From contig CM022303.1 of the NCBI GenBank assembly GCA_011799875.1, positions 732,480,587-732,544,586 on the forward strand: a DNA stretch of 64,000 nt, given 5' to 3'. Under the pieces are notes generated by a model. It did no database searches and was not told the DNA's origin. It saw only the letters and a list, made by a program, of their open reading frames with translations. Made by a program: the position numbers and the translations under genes. Below are positions 23,727-37,083 of the stretch, piece after piece; within the stretch, counting starts at the first letter, position 1, and every line of letters begins with the position of its first letter. The DNA is from Thinopyrum elongatum (lineage: Eukaryota > Streptophyta > Magnoliopsida > Poales > Poaceae).

Positions 23727-23940
23727 GACTCCCACTTGCACTAGAGTCAATAATCTAGTTAATGCTAATGCACTTTACACCTGTGGCACACTGGTGTAAA
23801 TATGCTTCGCTTGTGGTATAGCCTGATGTCCAACGGATATGACGACTTCAGCTCCGTGTGTATCTTTGCATATCCTCGCGTTTTCACGCTTTCACAAAAT
23901 TCATATTTTGTGTGGACTTGGTTTTGTATGTATGTGAATC

Positions 23941-26450
23941 ACAGGTCGAACCTGGATTCCTCAGACTGAGTCATGGAGCAACTACCTGCAGTAGTGTCCC
24001 ATTGAGAAAAGCCATCTTGGAACCATACTAAGTTCATGAATGAACTATATGATTCAACATCTTCTTTGTCGCTTTTAAAAGCAGCAACATACTTCGCCTC
24101 TGTTATAGAATTCGCCATAGTAACTTGTTTGGAACAATTTCCAACTACCGTGCCACCATATTGTGTGTTACACAAAACCCTCAATTTAAATCGAAAATCG
24201 CTTGGAGCATGGATGAAGACTGTATCGATGTAACCTTTTACAACGAACTCTTCATGATCTCCGCTTGCGAGAAAACATGCCATCAGTGCTACTATAGTAC
24301 TCAATGACCCTTTTTCACTGTTGTCCCATGATCAGTACTTTTGATCACTTTGGTATCTATACTCGCAACAACTTTGGGAGTATTGGACATATCTGGTTGT
24401 TTTACATACCATGGAATACATGATTAATCCAAACACAAGAGTGTGTGGAATCTCCATCATGTATTTTGCTCATCAGTGTTTTGGGACACCGAGTCATGCA
24501 AAAACACTTTCCATGTGACTTCGGCAAGAATCACTCCTTGACGTTTTTAATGCTAAAAGGTTTTAGCATTTTGTCAATATGTATCTTTGCTAAGCCCCAT
24601 TAGGTAAATCTATCTCCATAGATTATCATGCCTAATATAAAGGCTTTTTAGCCCAAGCACTTTATCGAAAACTATTTTCAAACGAAGTCCTAATTCGTGT
24701 CAAGAAATTTATTTCCAATTACCAATGTGTCAAGCACACAAGGTTTTTAGAAATATTATTATGCTCCCACTTACTTTCTTGAATTACAAGTATCTTCGTT
24801 ACCCATTGATGAAGTCAAACCCCTTTGACCATTTCATCAAAACACGAAGATTCCGACTCCATTTTGCTCTCTTCTGTCCATCGCTGGAACTCTGAAGTTT
24901 GCATACCTACTAGCATCCTCTGGATCGACAAATTACTTTGGACTGTATCACATACAAGTCCTAGGTTTTATTTCCATCAGATGGAAATCCTTTTGTCATC
25001 CATGTTTCATATCTTATGATTGAAATATGTATTAATTGCTAGTTCAACCCGAACCGACTTTAAGCATCGCTACGGTGAGACAATCTCATCGTAGTCAACT
25101 CTTTGAACTTGTTATTTCAACAAGTCGAGCTTTATGGATAAAACATTTTTATCCGTATCAGTTTTAAGTTCCATAAATATTCGTTAGACTCTAAGTCTTC
25201 CGAAAGGTGTATCAAGGTTTTAATCTTGAATCACTTATGTGGAAACTAAATCAGGTTGCATTGGCATTTAGCCAATTCCGGAGTCAGGGCCCATCAACGC
25301 TTCCTTGTGTATCGTAGGTATATTGTTGTCTAACAACAATATCTCGTTTGCGCACCTGAGAGGTTTGCACGAGCCTTGCCTACGTGGTTCAGCTGCAAGT
25401 TTGACCGAAGTCCATACATTTTATTGTAGAGACTTCCGTATCAGTCGCAGTACGAAACTCTGGAATTACTTCCAATGTCTCTTCCTTTTGACCTGATGAC
25501 GGAGATACTGGTTATCTCGTCGAGTTGCATTATTCTCCCACTCACCTTTTTGAAAGAACCATTTTCTCAAAAAGCATACTGTTCTTTGTGGCAAACCTAT
25601 TTGCCTCGGTATAGTGAGGGAGGAATACCCAATGACTTGGGATAACCTACAAAGTAGCACTTGTCTGATTTGGAATAGGTTTGTAACCTTTTACACAAGC
25701 CCCATATTCCAAATGTTAAGAAAAGATATAACATGGTTGGGCGTACCATACCATGGTGTCATTTCAACAGACCTGATGGAGCTCTTTTCAGTGTAAAAGC
25801 TGCAGTCTCTAAAGCATCACTTTAAAAGGGATAATGGCAAATTTATTTATGTCATCTTTGATCTTACCATGTCATAAATGGTTCGATTACATCTTCACGG
25901 ACTTTCCACTCACAGTGGTGTTCCGGGAGGTGTAAGTTATGAAACTCTTTTCACAACTCATCAGACATTCGCTAAACTTGTAACTCAAATATTTCTTTCT
26001 GCAATCGAATTGTAGAAACATAATTTTCTTGTTACAATAACTTCTACTTCATATTTGAAAACCTTTCGAATGATTTCAAAAGATCCAGACTTACGTCTCA
26101 TCAAGTAAATATCCATATATCTACTTGAGTCATTTCTGAAGATAGATAAATCCACTACTTGCAACCTTTATTGAACTACACACATCAAAATGTATGATCA
26201 CCAATAAGTTTGTTGCTCGTTCCTTATGGCCTGTGAACGGTATTTCAGTCACTTCACTTTCGGAGGAAAGTTGCAAGTGTCAGTTGATTCAAAATCAAAC
26301 GACTTCAAAATCCATCATAATGGAATTTTCCATGCGGGCTTCTCCAATGTGACCAAATGTAGTGCCACACTTGTGTGGTATTCTTTTAGTCTTACGACAT
26401 TTAGCGTCAGTGTTATGGATGTATCATATTACCATCAATATTCATAACAT
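23941..26450 (-). pseudogene. Decayed copia pol of element 2
   Basis: The minus strand shows the same fragments as element 1: an RNase H piece at 24304-23939 (VVKGYIDT, NSITEAKYVAAFK), KSDKCYFVGYP-type sequence near 25690-25640, and an integrase start near 26380-26220. Frame breaks fall in matching places, and the 180-bp internal tandem duplication at about 26425-26790 is also shared. No piece is long enough to encode an active enzyme. Confidence 0.8.
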
Positions 26451-29065
26451 ACGTCCCATCTAGGATGGAAGCATGGCCCTTCATGTTATTCATAATACTG
26501 AACAACAATTGTTGCTTTTATGAACAACTCTTTTGCAACAAACATTATGCAATGGGCTAGAGTGTTTAAAACTCTAAAATGAATTTATGAAAGTAAATCC
26601 AGAGGTAATATATTATTATCATTATTCATAACATACATCTCATTCTCAATGAAAGTATGGCCCTTATGTTATTCATAACATCGAACATCAAAAGTTCTCT
26701 TATGAACAACCTTCTTGCAAGATACCTTATGCAATGGGCTAGAGTTTGTGAAACTCTAAATGAATTATGAAAATAAATACATACGGTAATACACCGATGG
26801 AAGGTATAGTAACATTTACTATGTTCCCTGTGTATACCTAAAACTCATTTCTGGCTGGTCTTTCAGGCCATAGTAGTTCTTACATCGAGTTGCAACAGAA
26901 TGCAATCGAGCGGGTATCTTTGTGATTAACTCACAATACCCAAAAATTAGTGATTAACATGTTTAACCATAATTCCCAAGAACTATATCTTTGACCAGCC
27001 TTCTATACATCAAAAACTTGTATGACATTCATACATGAGCTGGATATTCCTGTCTTCTTTCCTTTTTGCCATTATACTTCTAACAGTTTAACTTTTAGTA
27101 TTTCTCCTACTCTCAGAAGAAGCACCGAACTTAAGAGTGGCGTTAGCCCCGGACTTCCTAGGTGTGTAAGTCACACTAACATCCTTCGGACACTTCCTTT
27201 CTCTTTAAGTTGTTGTTTTATTCACCTTTCATCATATGACAGGCGTTCTTCTGGATCCCTCTCTTATCAGTCTAATGCATAGTAAACTCCTTTACTAATA
27301 GTTTGCAAACAAACATTGCTTTGGATATCTCATATCTTTTAGCCTTTGTCTGTCTCTGAAAATGATTTTCAGATTCCATGAATATCACATAACTATCCAA
27401 ACTTTCGAAGTTTGGGTCTCATGGAAGTAAACATATTGCACTTGACTGAAACGGAATTCTAGCTTTTGGATCGAAGGATGAGAGTCACATGATCCATAGC
27501 ATAAGCGAGAGAATACCAAAGTATGCGATAGGACAAAGTCCTTCTCGGCACTCTTGAGGACAATCCTCACATTACGTTACCAACCGTAAAGTTTTAACCA
27601 GATATTTAACAGCTATTCAATTTTAACAGGGAAGGTGGAAATGCGAGCCATTATTCTACAACTATTATGAAAAATACACTTAGACAGTGTTCAAAATTAA
27701 TTGCACTGAGAATTTAAACAAGTTAATTCATCAGTGCGCTCCCACTCAAATCAATATCTCTCATAATTGATTGTGAGTGATTCAAGATCCGCATTTCAAT
27801 TCGACGCCATTGACGGGTTCATCACTGATGACGTGAATTTCAATCGGTAGGCCAACTTGCCAATCACATCTCTATGTGACTCTTGTCCATCTTTCGATGC
27901 GTGTGTTCCGAGCTCAGGACTGTCCTGCCTGAACGTCAAGACAACCAAGTGATCACGCAGTGAGGTCTGACCTTCACCCGCCTTACACCTCTCTAATCGT
28001 TCGTGCTCATGTGTACATGGCGCACCCCGAAAAGATACGTGTTGTAGACGGTGCTACACTTGGGAGAACACTAACTACTTGATATTTTTGTGAGAGATCA
28101 CCCTAATAAAAGCGACTACCGCGCAATCAAGAAGGGTGCATCATAAGGGATAAACATCTCAGGCAATTCATAATTAGCATGATATGGTATAGCCCTTTCT
28201 GACGGAGAAGTCTTGTATTTCTTCGTCTTCGGCATTCGCGTCGGTGTTCACCTTTGCGAAGATTGCCACCACCTTGTCGATGCACCAGATAATATTGCTA
28301 TCTCTATAGCTAATAAAATAATGCATTACACCAAGGTTGACATGCAGGTCATTTAAAGTGCAATCATATGGCTCCAGCCATCATGCCGAATCATGACACG
28401 CAGGTCATGTTAATCAATTTACATCATATAGACATCTCATACATAATCAAATTATTATGAGCACTGCTATACCACATCATATGCACATGCAAACCCTCCT
28501 GCAAAACCAAGTTAGACGCCTCTAATCGGTTCATGCAAAAACTTGTTTTACGTGGCTTCTAAGGTTTCGAAACAAACCGAAGCTACCAACGTCCATCATC
28601 AAGTATAATAATTCAAGTCGCTATATTAACTTCGCGGGGTGTATGAAACACGAGATAATAAAATCTCGATCCCCATACTGAACTTCGTCATACGCATGAC
28701 CCCCGTGCAGATCATATCTGCATTGCCCTTTCATCTGCGAAACATCCATCTTTCTTTGACTAAAGTGGAACCCAAAGAACTGTTAGCACTTCGTTGATCT
28801 GTCAATCAGCATACTCAGGAGCAGCATGAAAGGATCGCGGATTGCCAGAACTTTGTGAGATTCCACAATGCTGTCAAGATCAGGACTACGCAAATTCAAG
28901 GGAAGCAACAAGAACATCGGGTAACAGATTTCATCTGCTACCCGCACAAATAATTTTCAGTAATAGAACTCATCTACTACCTAATTATATTGTGCAACAC
29001 CCATACATCTCTATGTATTCTAGATCGCAACCTGCATCTACGCATAGCACGGCTCATGATGCCAC

Positions 29066-31280
29066 TGTAGGGTAACGCAGCAGAAAACAAAAAATTTCCG
29101 ACCTACGCACCAGCCCAGGACCACTATGGAGACTGCATAGAAGGTTTGATCATTTTCGTTACCGACTCGTAGCGCAGCGGAAGTAGAGTCGATGACGATC
29201 GTTGGTGCAGATCCCCGCAGCTAGGATTTACAACCTCCCAACCGCGAGGATGTATACCCTCATCTTCCCTTCGGACAGCCCTCCGGGAGGCGGTCGAACA
29301 GTCCCCCGGACGGTGTCGCAGACAGCCCTTCGGGAGGACCTTCGAAACTCGAGCGGTCACTCGGACAGCCCTTCGGGAGGACTCACAGAACTCGGACCGT
29401 CACTTGGACAGCCCTTCGGGAGGCACTCACAGAACTCGGACCGTCACTTGGACAGCCCTTCGGGAGGCACTCTCGAACAGCCCCTCGGGCACTAAGATCG
29501 AAACTACGACCTCTCTACGGGGTTGCACACATACGGTGTCATCTATCCGGCAGGGCTTCGCCGTCCAGAACTAGTTCCTGCCGGAACCCAGACAGCCTTT
29601 CGGCTCTACGAAACTCTTTTCGTGGGAGGGAGAGAGAAGCCAGATAACATCTTGGCATGTGTATGAGAGCAAGGGATGGGGAGAATGGCAGCCCCTTCTC
29701 CTCCTTTTATAGGCCAAGGCAAGGGGTGGGGTGGGATGTTGAAATACCAAAATACCCAAGCTTCATGTCACACATGAAAGGGCATAATGGTAACACAAGG
29801 GGGGCACCAAGGGGACACCACCATGGCAGCCCTTGGGCCGGCCCACACCTTGTCTCCCCATGGGGGGGGGGGCCAACAAGCCACCAACATGTCTCCATGA
29901 AACATGCATGCTCCCTAGACAAAAAGCCACCAAACATGCAACCCCCGATTCGTGGGATCTTGTCCCCTCGCGCTGAGACAAGATGTTTTCCGCGAAACTT
30001 TTTCTGAAAAATTCCAGAAGGTCCCAGAACATTTCCGGCACCCTCTAAAATTATTCTGGGCATGATCCGAAACATTTTCGGTGTGGTGGTTTTCATCAGC
30101 GGAAAGCATTAACAGCGGTTACGGCAGTTTCGGAACATTTCCGGTTTTTCTCTCCGAAAATTCCCAGAAGTTCCCAGACCAATTCTGGCATCCTCTGAAA
30201 ATTTCCAGGCGGTGCCGAAACCCTTTTTGACCAAATAATATATTCCGAAACAACTTTTCGGTTTTACCGAAACTCTTTCGGTGTTCTCTCTCTCGGAACT
30301 CTTCCGTTGTCTCCGAAACATTTTCGGTGACTTTCTCTCAGACTCCCTGTCTAGCGTTCAACAGATAGATGACCCTTAAGCGTGTGACCCTATAGGTTCG
30401 GTGAAGTATAGACATGACACGGAACCCCTTCCGATCAATGATCAACATCGGAGCCGTGGACACCCATATTGACCCCTATACCCACACGAATGAATATTCG
30501 AGTGAACCTCCAGTTGCCGTGTGCTATTCCTGTTGCTTCACGATATGTTACAAATACCCGAGGTTAGACATGTTGGCATCGCCGTGGATCAACAACTTGT
30601 CCACTATGCCAGTTACCCCGTTATCGGTATTTGTTCTCTTTTCTCGTTACCGTGTTCCGGCATCCCCGTGATCAAATCACAAAGTGTCTGGCCAGACGTT
30701 GATGGATACCGTAACACCGAGAGGGCCCAGAGATATCTCTCCATCGTCGGAGGAGCAAATCCCAATCTTGAGCTATCAAGTTACTTGACACACTTTTCCA
30801 TGAACCCGTAAGCCGCCGTAATAGCCACCCATTTACGGATGACGTTTAACAAACCCCAAAGTTCATGAAGCAAGCATGAAGAAACTCGATACTCTCATGG
30901 TCTGAGGAATCATGCAAACATTAACCATCTCTGTGTTATAAACCATTAACTTGTGACGAATGTATCTCATAGCATAACATCAATCGGGTCGATTCAACAC
31001 AAATGTTCTTCTAACATTGTGCCCTCAAAGTTGCTGGCATAGACATGCCCATGATCAGGAAAACAGAACCATCATGCAACACTTGAGCCAGTCATAGAGG
31101 CTTGACTAGGAATACATTTTACCGTTTATTATTCCACACGTGCATATGAGTCTTCCTCCGAGCCTCGTGGTTATTGCAGACTCGAGAACCATAGCAGTTA
31201 TAGCATGGAACATAAACATAATAATGAGCATGGAGATAAATAATAACATTTATTATTGTCTCTAGGGCATATCTCCTACA
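29066..31280 (-). repeat. 5' LTR of copia element 2
   Basis: Pairs with 21512-23726. The outer end at 31280 abuts the second CAAGG. The inner end at 29066 is followed on the minus strand by the primer-binding site. Confidence 0.95.
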
Positions 31281-31285
31281 CAAGG

Positions 31286-34200
31286 TGGTGCGGGAGGAGT
31301 GGGGTTGTAGGATCGTAGTAAGTCTTAGGGGGGTGGGTAAATAGACTATCAAAATCTAATTCTACCACAACCTAGAGAACTTTTCCCAATTTTAGTTCTT
31401 CGCGAATTTTAAGCTTAGCTAGTTGTTTCCTAAAAGACCCTACACAGGCAAGTCTACGAAGAGTAAAGCATAGAAGAAAAACTTGCACGAAAGTAAGGGA
31501 GGGTTAGAAGATTGCAAACACGGGAAGGCTCAATGTTGTTTTCCCGTGGTCCAGATAGTTAACGCTATCCTACTCCACGTTGATGGAGGCTTCGAACCAC
31601 GAAGGTTCTAGGATCATGGAGATCCCAGTTGCTAAGTCCACGGATGACAAATCCACGAAGAGCCCATGAAGAGAAACCAAGCTATTCCAGCATGGCCTAC
31701 GACCATGAAGGTCTAGCCTGACTCGGGGTCGATCTTCAAGACGCAGGCAATCTCCTTGCCCTTACAAACTTCTTGGTTCTTTCACACCTTGAAGGCTCTC
31801 AAGCACACCTAGCCAATCTAGGAGGCGCACACCCTCCAAAAGTAATAAGACTGAGGTTGCTTGGTGATGAATTTCTTGCTCTTATGCTTCAAAAGATAAT
31901 CTCCTCCACAATAAAACTCTCATAGGAAAGATCTATGTTGGAGAGGTTGGGTGTCTCAATTTTTGGAGTGGAATCAAAGAGGAGAAGAGACATCAAAGGT
32001 TTGGCATGAATGTTGGTGTACATTGCCCTTTGAACTCAACACAAGTGTTGAAGCACTCTTGGAAAATGGATGTTTGAACATGAAGTACTTCGAGGGACTT
32101 GGTGGGATAGGTGGGGATATATATAGTCTAGACCCAGAAAAGTGACTGTTACACACTTTTTTGTGTAGCTCAAAGGGACCGGATGATCAGCCCAGAGGCT
32201 CCGACTGGAACTAAATATGGTAACTTTCATATAGCTCGGAAGGTTGGACCATATGTCATTCGGAGGCTCCGACTAGCACTAGACCACCTGCGCATGCTAC
32301 TAGTCTTGTTCGGAATATCTGACCAGATGTGGTTCGGTGGCTCCGAGCAGTGTGCAGAGGCTTGCCCATGGGCTCCAGTGGCTTCAAGAGGAGTGTCCTG
32401 GTGACTCCGAATGAACTAGGATTTTGCAATGGCTATCTCTAGAGTGGATCGGAGGGTCCGGATGGATGTGACTCGATGGCTCTGAAAGGTGAAAATGAAG
32501 ATAGAGATAGTGGGAAATGGTTGAGGTATTTGGGTGATTTAGAGTTTGATCTCTAAGCATACTTAGCAAGAAGCTTATCACCACTCTACCTTGATCCCCT
32601 TTTGATAGTATCATCATACCTATGGACTCTATGTGATCTTGGATCACTCAAAGATAAAATATATATATCCTAAGCCTTGCCACCACTTGCTGTTGAAGAA
32701 TTGGGGGTCACCAACCATATTCCTAGTTGCATCTTCTGAGATATCATCTGAAATACACTTGAATGATCATTAGTCCCTTGAGATATGTTATCATTGATTA
32801 TCAAAACCCAGCTAAGGGATAGAGATGCACTTTCAAGAGGAGAGGAGTGAATCTTTATAGGTGTGCCGTAGTGTGGACGCAGGGGACAATGCGACATCCG
32901 GGTAGTGGGGGGATGGGCAGGCGGCGAAGCTATAGAGGCCCTCATAAGGAGCGGTGGGAGTGGCAGGATTATACTATCTGACAGAAGAGGATGTAATGGG
33001 AAGCAGAATATGAAGCAGCCTGTGCACCGCGTGCCCTGTCATTCGGGTAGGGGAAGGGACAGGGAGTGAGACCGGGTCCGGACGGCACAAACCCAGGGGG
33101 TCAGAGGTGTTAGGGGTAGGCATGATGTCTACCACCTCCGTGTAGGCGCCGGGAGAGGGGGATCTGGGTGGGCAACAGAAGTCAGCGTCAACATGAGGGG
33201 AAAGATCTAGAAGACATGGACCCAGGGAGTCAGGGATGGTCGGGTCTGGGCCCGGGGTGCTGGGTTGTTCCCGGAGGTCAATGGCAGAATCGGTTGAAAT
33301 GCACGAGGGAATGAAGAAGCGCTAATGGAGGCCACCGCCTCCTCATCTTTGGCGCGGTCGGGATGAAGGCGGAAAGTGTAGGTGGCAATTTCAAGCTGGC
33401 CTGCTGAATAATGAAACCCGCAACCACTGGGGACGAAGCCCTAGAGGAGAAAACTAGGTTGCTCAAGTGGGTGAGAGTAAACCTATCTGGCGGCGTAGTG
33501 AGCGAGAAGTTGAGTGCGTTGGCGATGAAGAAGGCCTTGAACCCCATGTCAGTGAAGGGAGGTGGTCCAGAATGGGAGGTGACTAGTGAGGACACTACCA
33601 GGGAGTGAAAATTGTGAAGAACTTAGTCAAGAAAGGCAGTACTTGGGCGGGAGTTGCGGATGTCTCGGCATCGAGGAGGTCAGCGGCGCATCGGAAGAGC
33701 CTTCCTATGAGGAGGCCCGATGACCGCATGGGAGAAGTTGTAGCCTATAAAAGCAACAATAAATATATAGCAATCATCCTATAAAAGCAATCAGTAGCAG
33801 CCCCAAACAACATATAGCAAAAAGGCCAAATCTCTTCTCTCTCTCAGGGTCAAGACAAACAGTAGTAGCGGAGCCAGACTTTAGGAGCGTGACGAGAATC
33901 GGGATGGCGCCTCCGACCTCATCTCGCCCCATCCTGCCACAGCGCCCACACGACCGTGCCAAAGTTGCCCTCGGCGAGTCTGCATTCCCCTAGCTGGTGG
34001 CTGCTACCTCGAGACTCCAACACTACACCCAACTCCGCTCGCACGCATCGACCGCCGCCATGCCTACCCCGGCGACTGCGAGCGCCTCTCTCTCCCCAGC
34101 TTCTCTCCTCCCCCGGTGCGCTTCTCTCTCCCCCATCCAATATAGCCGCTGCCCATGTGACTGCATAGCCGACACCCTGTGCGCATCCTCTGCGACATGC

Positions 34201-34619
34201 CTACCCCGACCGGTGTGTCTGCCTGACCTCACGCCCCCGCTTGTCCACCTCCATGCGCCTCCACCGGTGGCCGCTCCATCCCCGACCATGGATGGTGATG
34301 CCCTAATTTCTCTCTCCCCTAGCTAATCCTCTCTCGCCCGCTTTCAATGAGAGAAATATGTGAGGAAGGGGATGAACCTATGGGTGAAATGGAGCGGCTG
34401 CGTGCTGGCAAGAAGGAGCTTTCCAGGGAGGCAGTTCGCGTCGATGCGGTGCTCGGGGATGGATCGGGGAGCCCCCCAGTTCCCCGATAGATGAGGGAGT
34501 CGGGGAGAGAAACCGGGGTGAGCGGATCATAGGGGAGTGGACTGGAAACTGCTGGAGGGGTATTTTTTTTTTATTTTCTCCCCTAAAATAGCTACCGAAT
34601 GAGCGATCGGGGTGCTGTT
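31286..34619. other. Unassigned repeat-like region, copy A (matches 53797-57129)
   Basis: No intact gene. About 32180-32500 holds several TCGG(A/T)GGCTCCGA-type motifs, reminiscent of subterminal repeats of plant transposons. About 33240-33600 has a Pro/Ser-rich minus-strand frame (33595-33278) without a recognised domain. About 33900-34330 is C-rich with short open frames on both strands. The LINE-type zinc knuckle at the left edge suggests that part of this block is LINE 5' sequence on the minus strand, but I could not confirm this. Confidence 0.4.
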
Positions 34620-35454
34620 TGTAACAGCCCAAGACCAACACTTTGCTTAGATATTGATTGTGCATCATGTTAATCTCATCACCATTGCATAAGCATCATA
34701 TGGCATTCAATAAGGGCTTAAAATTGGATATTTTATTAAACCCTAAATTATTTGCCATTTTATTAAATGGTGAATATCTAAACCTTTTTCTCCTTTGATG
34801 TTCTAGCATGAGATAGACCCCCAAGCCTTGCACATGACCTTTCTGTGATATTTGGGAGCTACCCAAATTATTTCACAATGTTACCTCTCCTTTATCACCT
34901 ACCCTTAGTTCAAACCCCAATATGCCTCACCCTACCATTATTTTCCAAACAAATATTTAAACCTTCGTGAGCATGCAAGTTGGATTCACCCCGACTTAGT
35001 CCATAGGAAATCTTTCACATATTCATAGCTCTATGTGCATCCTAGTTGCATGGCTATCCCTACTTCTTGCATTAACATCGATTATAAGGTCTCTCCGTTG
35101 CCTAATGATCAGCTGTTTCGGTGCAAGTCTTTCTTAATTTTTGACTTCTCATAAACCCCCATAATTATTCTCTTTTTTCCATAAGTGCTAAGGTCTAAAA
35201 CTTGCGCTTAAGTATTGAATAAGTGTTGCGTGTATTGATGGCTCTATTTTATACACATTTTTAGAGCTCATTTGTTGCATATTATCTCCATATATCATGT
35301 CCCATTGAACAAAGTACATGTCCATTATGCATGATTTCCGGTTTTTATTCTTTTCATTGTGAGTATTGCATAGTTTGTGGTTTTATTTAGTTTTTATTAG
35401 CTTTCTTTGCTTTATTGTGTCTACAGGTGTTTTGGAGCAACCATAGGCCAAGCA
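34620..35454. repeat. Possible gypsy LTR fragment starting TGTAACAGCCCAAGACC (copy A)
   Basis: The start TGTAACAGCCCAAGACC resembles the conserved LTR start of several grass gypsy families, and the following AT-rich text has catcatg/gcatcat runs. No second LTR was found. The copy B equivalent starts at 57130. Confidence 0.35.
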
Positions 35455-35718
35455 CAATGAAAAGGCCAGCGATGAGTTCAATATGGAGGACTTTCAGGCA
35501 TCAGACTTAAGCATTTGGAGTTTTTGGGGACTTTTGAAGCTCCATAAAATTGATTTTTCTGGAAGTCCAAAAACATGCAGAAAACAACAACCGTTATTCG
35601 GCACTGAGTTAATAGGTTAGTCCAGAAAAATAATACAAATTGATGCCAAAACAATGCCAAATTGATATAAACATAGCATGAAACAATTAAAAATTATAGA
35701 TATGTTTGAGACGTATCA
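35455..35718 (-). repeat. Gypsy LTR fragment, minus strand (copy A)
   Basis: Read on the minus strand from 35718 it begins TGATACGTCTCAAACATATC, then TATAATTTTTAATTGTTTCA and GGACTAACCTATTAAC. This is the familiar LTR start of a common Triticeae gypsy group. The far end is undefined. The copy B equivalent is 57965-58228. Confidence 0.6.
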
Positions 35719-35744
35719 TAGTCGCAAGGCCGGTCCATGATCGC

Positions 35745-36250
35745 ATCTAAATCAGGGCTGGTCTGCATATTTTTGTTGGGCCACTGGCACTTTTTTGGCC
35801 CTTGGCCACCCTGGCGCTGTCCTCCGAACTAGGCGTTGACCTTGTCATCGCCGTGTTTGTCACTCCGGCGCTTCCGGTTTCGCTTGTTGTTGTTGCGTCT
35901 GGGCCTGTCGTAATCATCCTTCGCCCCGGAAGTACCTCGGCCTTTCCCAGGTCGAGGGTGAGAAACTCGTCCCGACATCCATTTTGGAACGCCATTATCG
36001 GCTCGACGTCGGTGATGTCGACGATCTCATTCTCGCGCACCTTCTTGCCATATTCCTAGATGATGTGACTGAGGTCATGCTGGCTAGCCGCCATCTGGTA
36101 CGTGCCGAAAAAGTTGGCCAGTAATTCCCGCTGCAAGTCTGGCCAGGTGAAGATCGACCTGGGTGGCAGTGTATTCCACCAACCGCGGGCTGAGCCTTTC
36201 AGCATGACCGACAAGTAGTTGATTGCATGAAACGGGTCTCCCTTGGCCAT
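35745..36250 (-). pseudogene. Gypsy gag fragment (copy A)
   Basis: The minus strand encodes FHAINYLSVMLKGSARGWW, LPPRSIFTWPDL and LANFFGTYQ, the conserved core of grass gypsy gag. A TAG stop (36058-36056) lies between the two open parts in the same frame, and the C-terminal part is degenerate. It abuts the LRR gene fragment head to head at about 36250. No protease or pol follows; an LTR fragment comes directly after it. The copy B equivalent is 58255-58760. Confidence 0.7.
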
Positions 36251-37083
36251 CTACACGGGTGATGAAGTTGACGGCCTTACATACCCTTGGTGTCATCAGT
36301 GTTGGTGGTGCAAGTGGGAAGGCCGTCCTCAGAGAGCTCAAGAAGCTTACCCAATTACTCAAGCTAAAGTTGTCTGGCATCAACCGGAAAAACTGGCAGG
36401 ATTTTTGTTGCACCATCTCTTGTCATGGCTATCTAGAGTCCTTATCAGTTCGACTCGACGACGATGAGCAACATGATCATCTGTGTTGCTTGGATGACAT
36501 CTCCAAGCCACCAAAGACACTAAAGACCCTCAAGCTATACGGGGGAAATGTATATGTATCACCGGTCTGGATAAAGCAGCTTGACCGTGTCGAAAAGGTT
36601 GGCCTTGAGGATCTTGAGTTGACAATATCAACGCAAGAAGACATAGACAGTCCTATTGAATTGGGATGCCAGGATATTTATCATCATATTTGTGTCAAGC
36701 CGATTCAAGATGGCGAGCTCCATTATGGTCGGTGGGAGAATTTGTGGAGTGGGGATGAATTCACAGCTGCCAAGGTCCTCAAGATCTATTGTGGCAGCCA
36801 CAGGTTCGGGCTAGTTTTTGGACCTTGGATAGCAGCATATGTTGAGGTACTGGTGGTTCAGTGCTCTACCACTGACGCGTCTCTGGAGGTCTCCGGGCTA
36901 GAGAAATTACGTGACCTCAAGGAAGTGTGGCTCAAGGGTTCCTGCAGCGACGCAGTCAAGCAACACTTGCGGCAGAAAGTTGAGGAGCATGACATGAACC
37001 CCGTCTTTAAGCAGGACCCCCAACAGACCCAACAATCCGCTCCACCTACCCCTTGTGCGTGCTTGAAACGCATGCTTCCATGA
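36251..37083 (+). pseudogene. 3' end of an NB-LRR resistance gene, LRR part only (copy A)
   Basis: The open frame ending at 37083 encodes leucine-rich repeats of a grass CC-NB-LRR protein: MKLTALHTLGVISVGGASG, LRELKKLTQLLKLKLSG, LESLSVRLDDDEQ, PPKTLKTLKLYGGNVYVSPV, ELHYGRWENLWSGDEFTAAK, LEKLRDLKEVWLKGSC and a Pro/Gln-rich tail. About 275 residues remain. The NB-ARC and N-terminal domains are missing, replaced upstream by an antisense gypsy gag fragment. The frame runs back into the gag sequence to an ATG at 36223, so any protein made would start with about 10 foreign residues. It is a different NB-LRR type from the gene at 44392-48363. Confidence 0.8.

Larger units (their letters stand above)
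21512..31280 (-). mobile_element. Complete copia LTR retrotransposon, decayed pol (element 2, 9,769 bp)
   Basis: Two LTRs of 2,215 bp each (21512-23726 and 29066-31280) start with TGTAGG and end with CCTACA when read on the minus strand. They differ at about 15 positions by hand count. The minus-strand order is 5' LTR (31280-29066), primer-binding site (29065-29048, GTGGCATCATGAGCC), internal region, polypurine tract (23740-23727), 3' LTR. It is flanked by the 5-bp duplication CAAGG. It is the same family as element 1, and its internal region carries the same broken pol. It is absent from the equivalent site in copy B. Confidence 0.95.

Noticed and set aside
34020..34330. Open frames on both strands, kept in copy B at 56530-56840
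   Set aside because: C-rich composition and recent duplication explain them. No motif, start context or splice structure.
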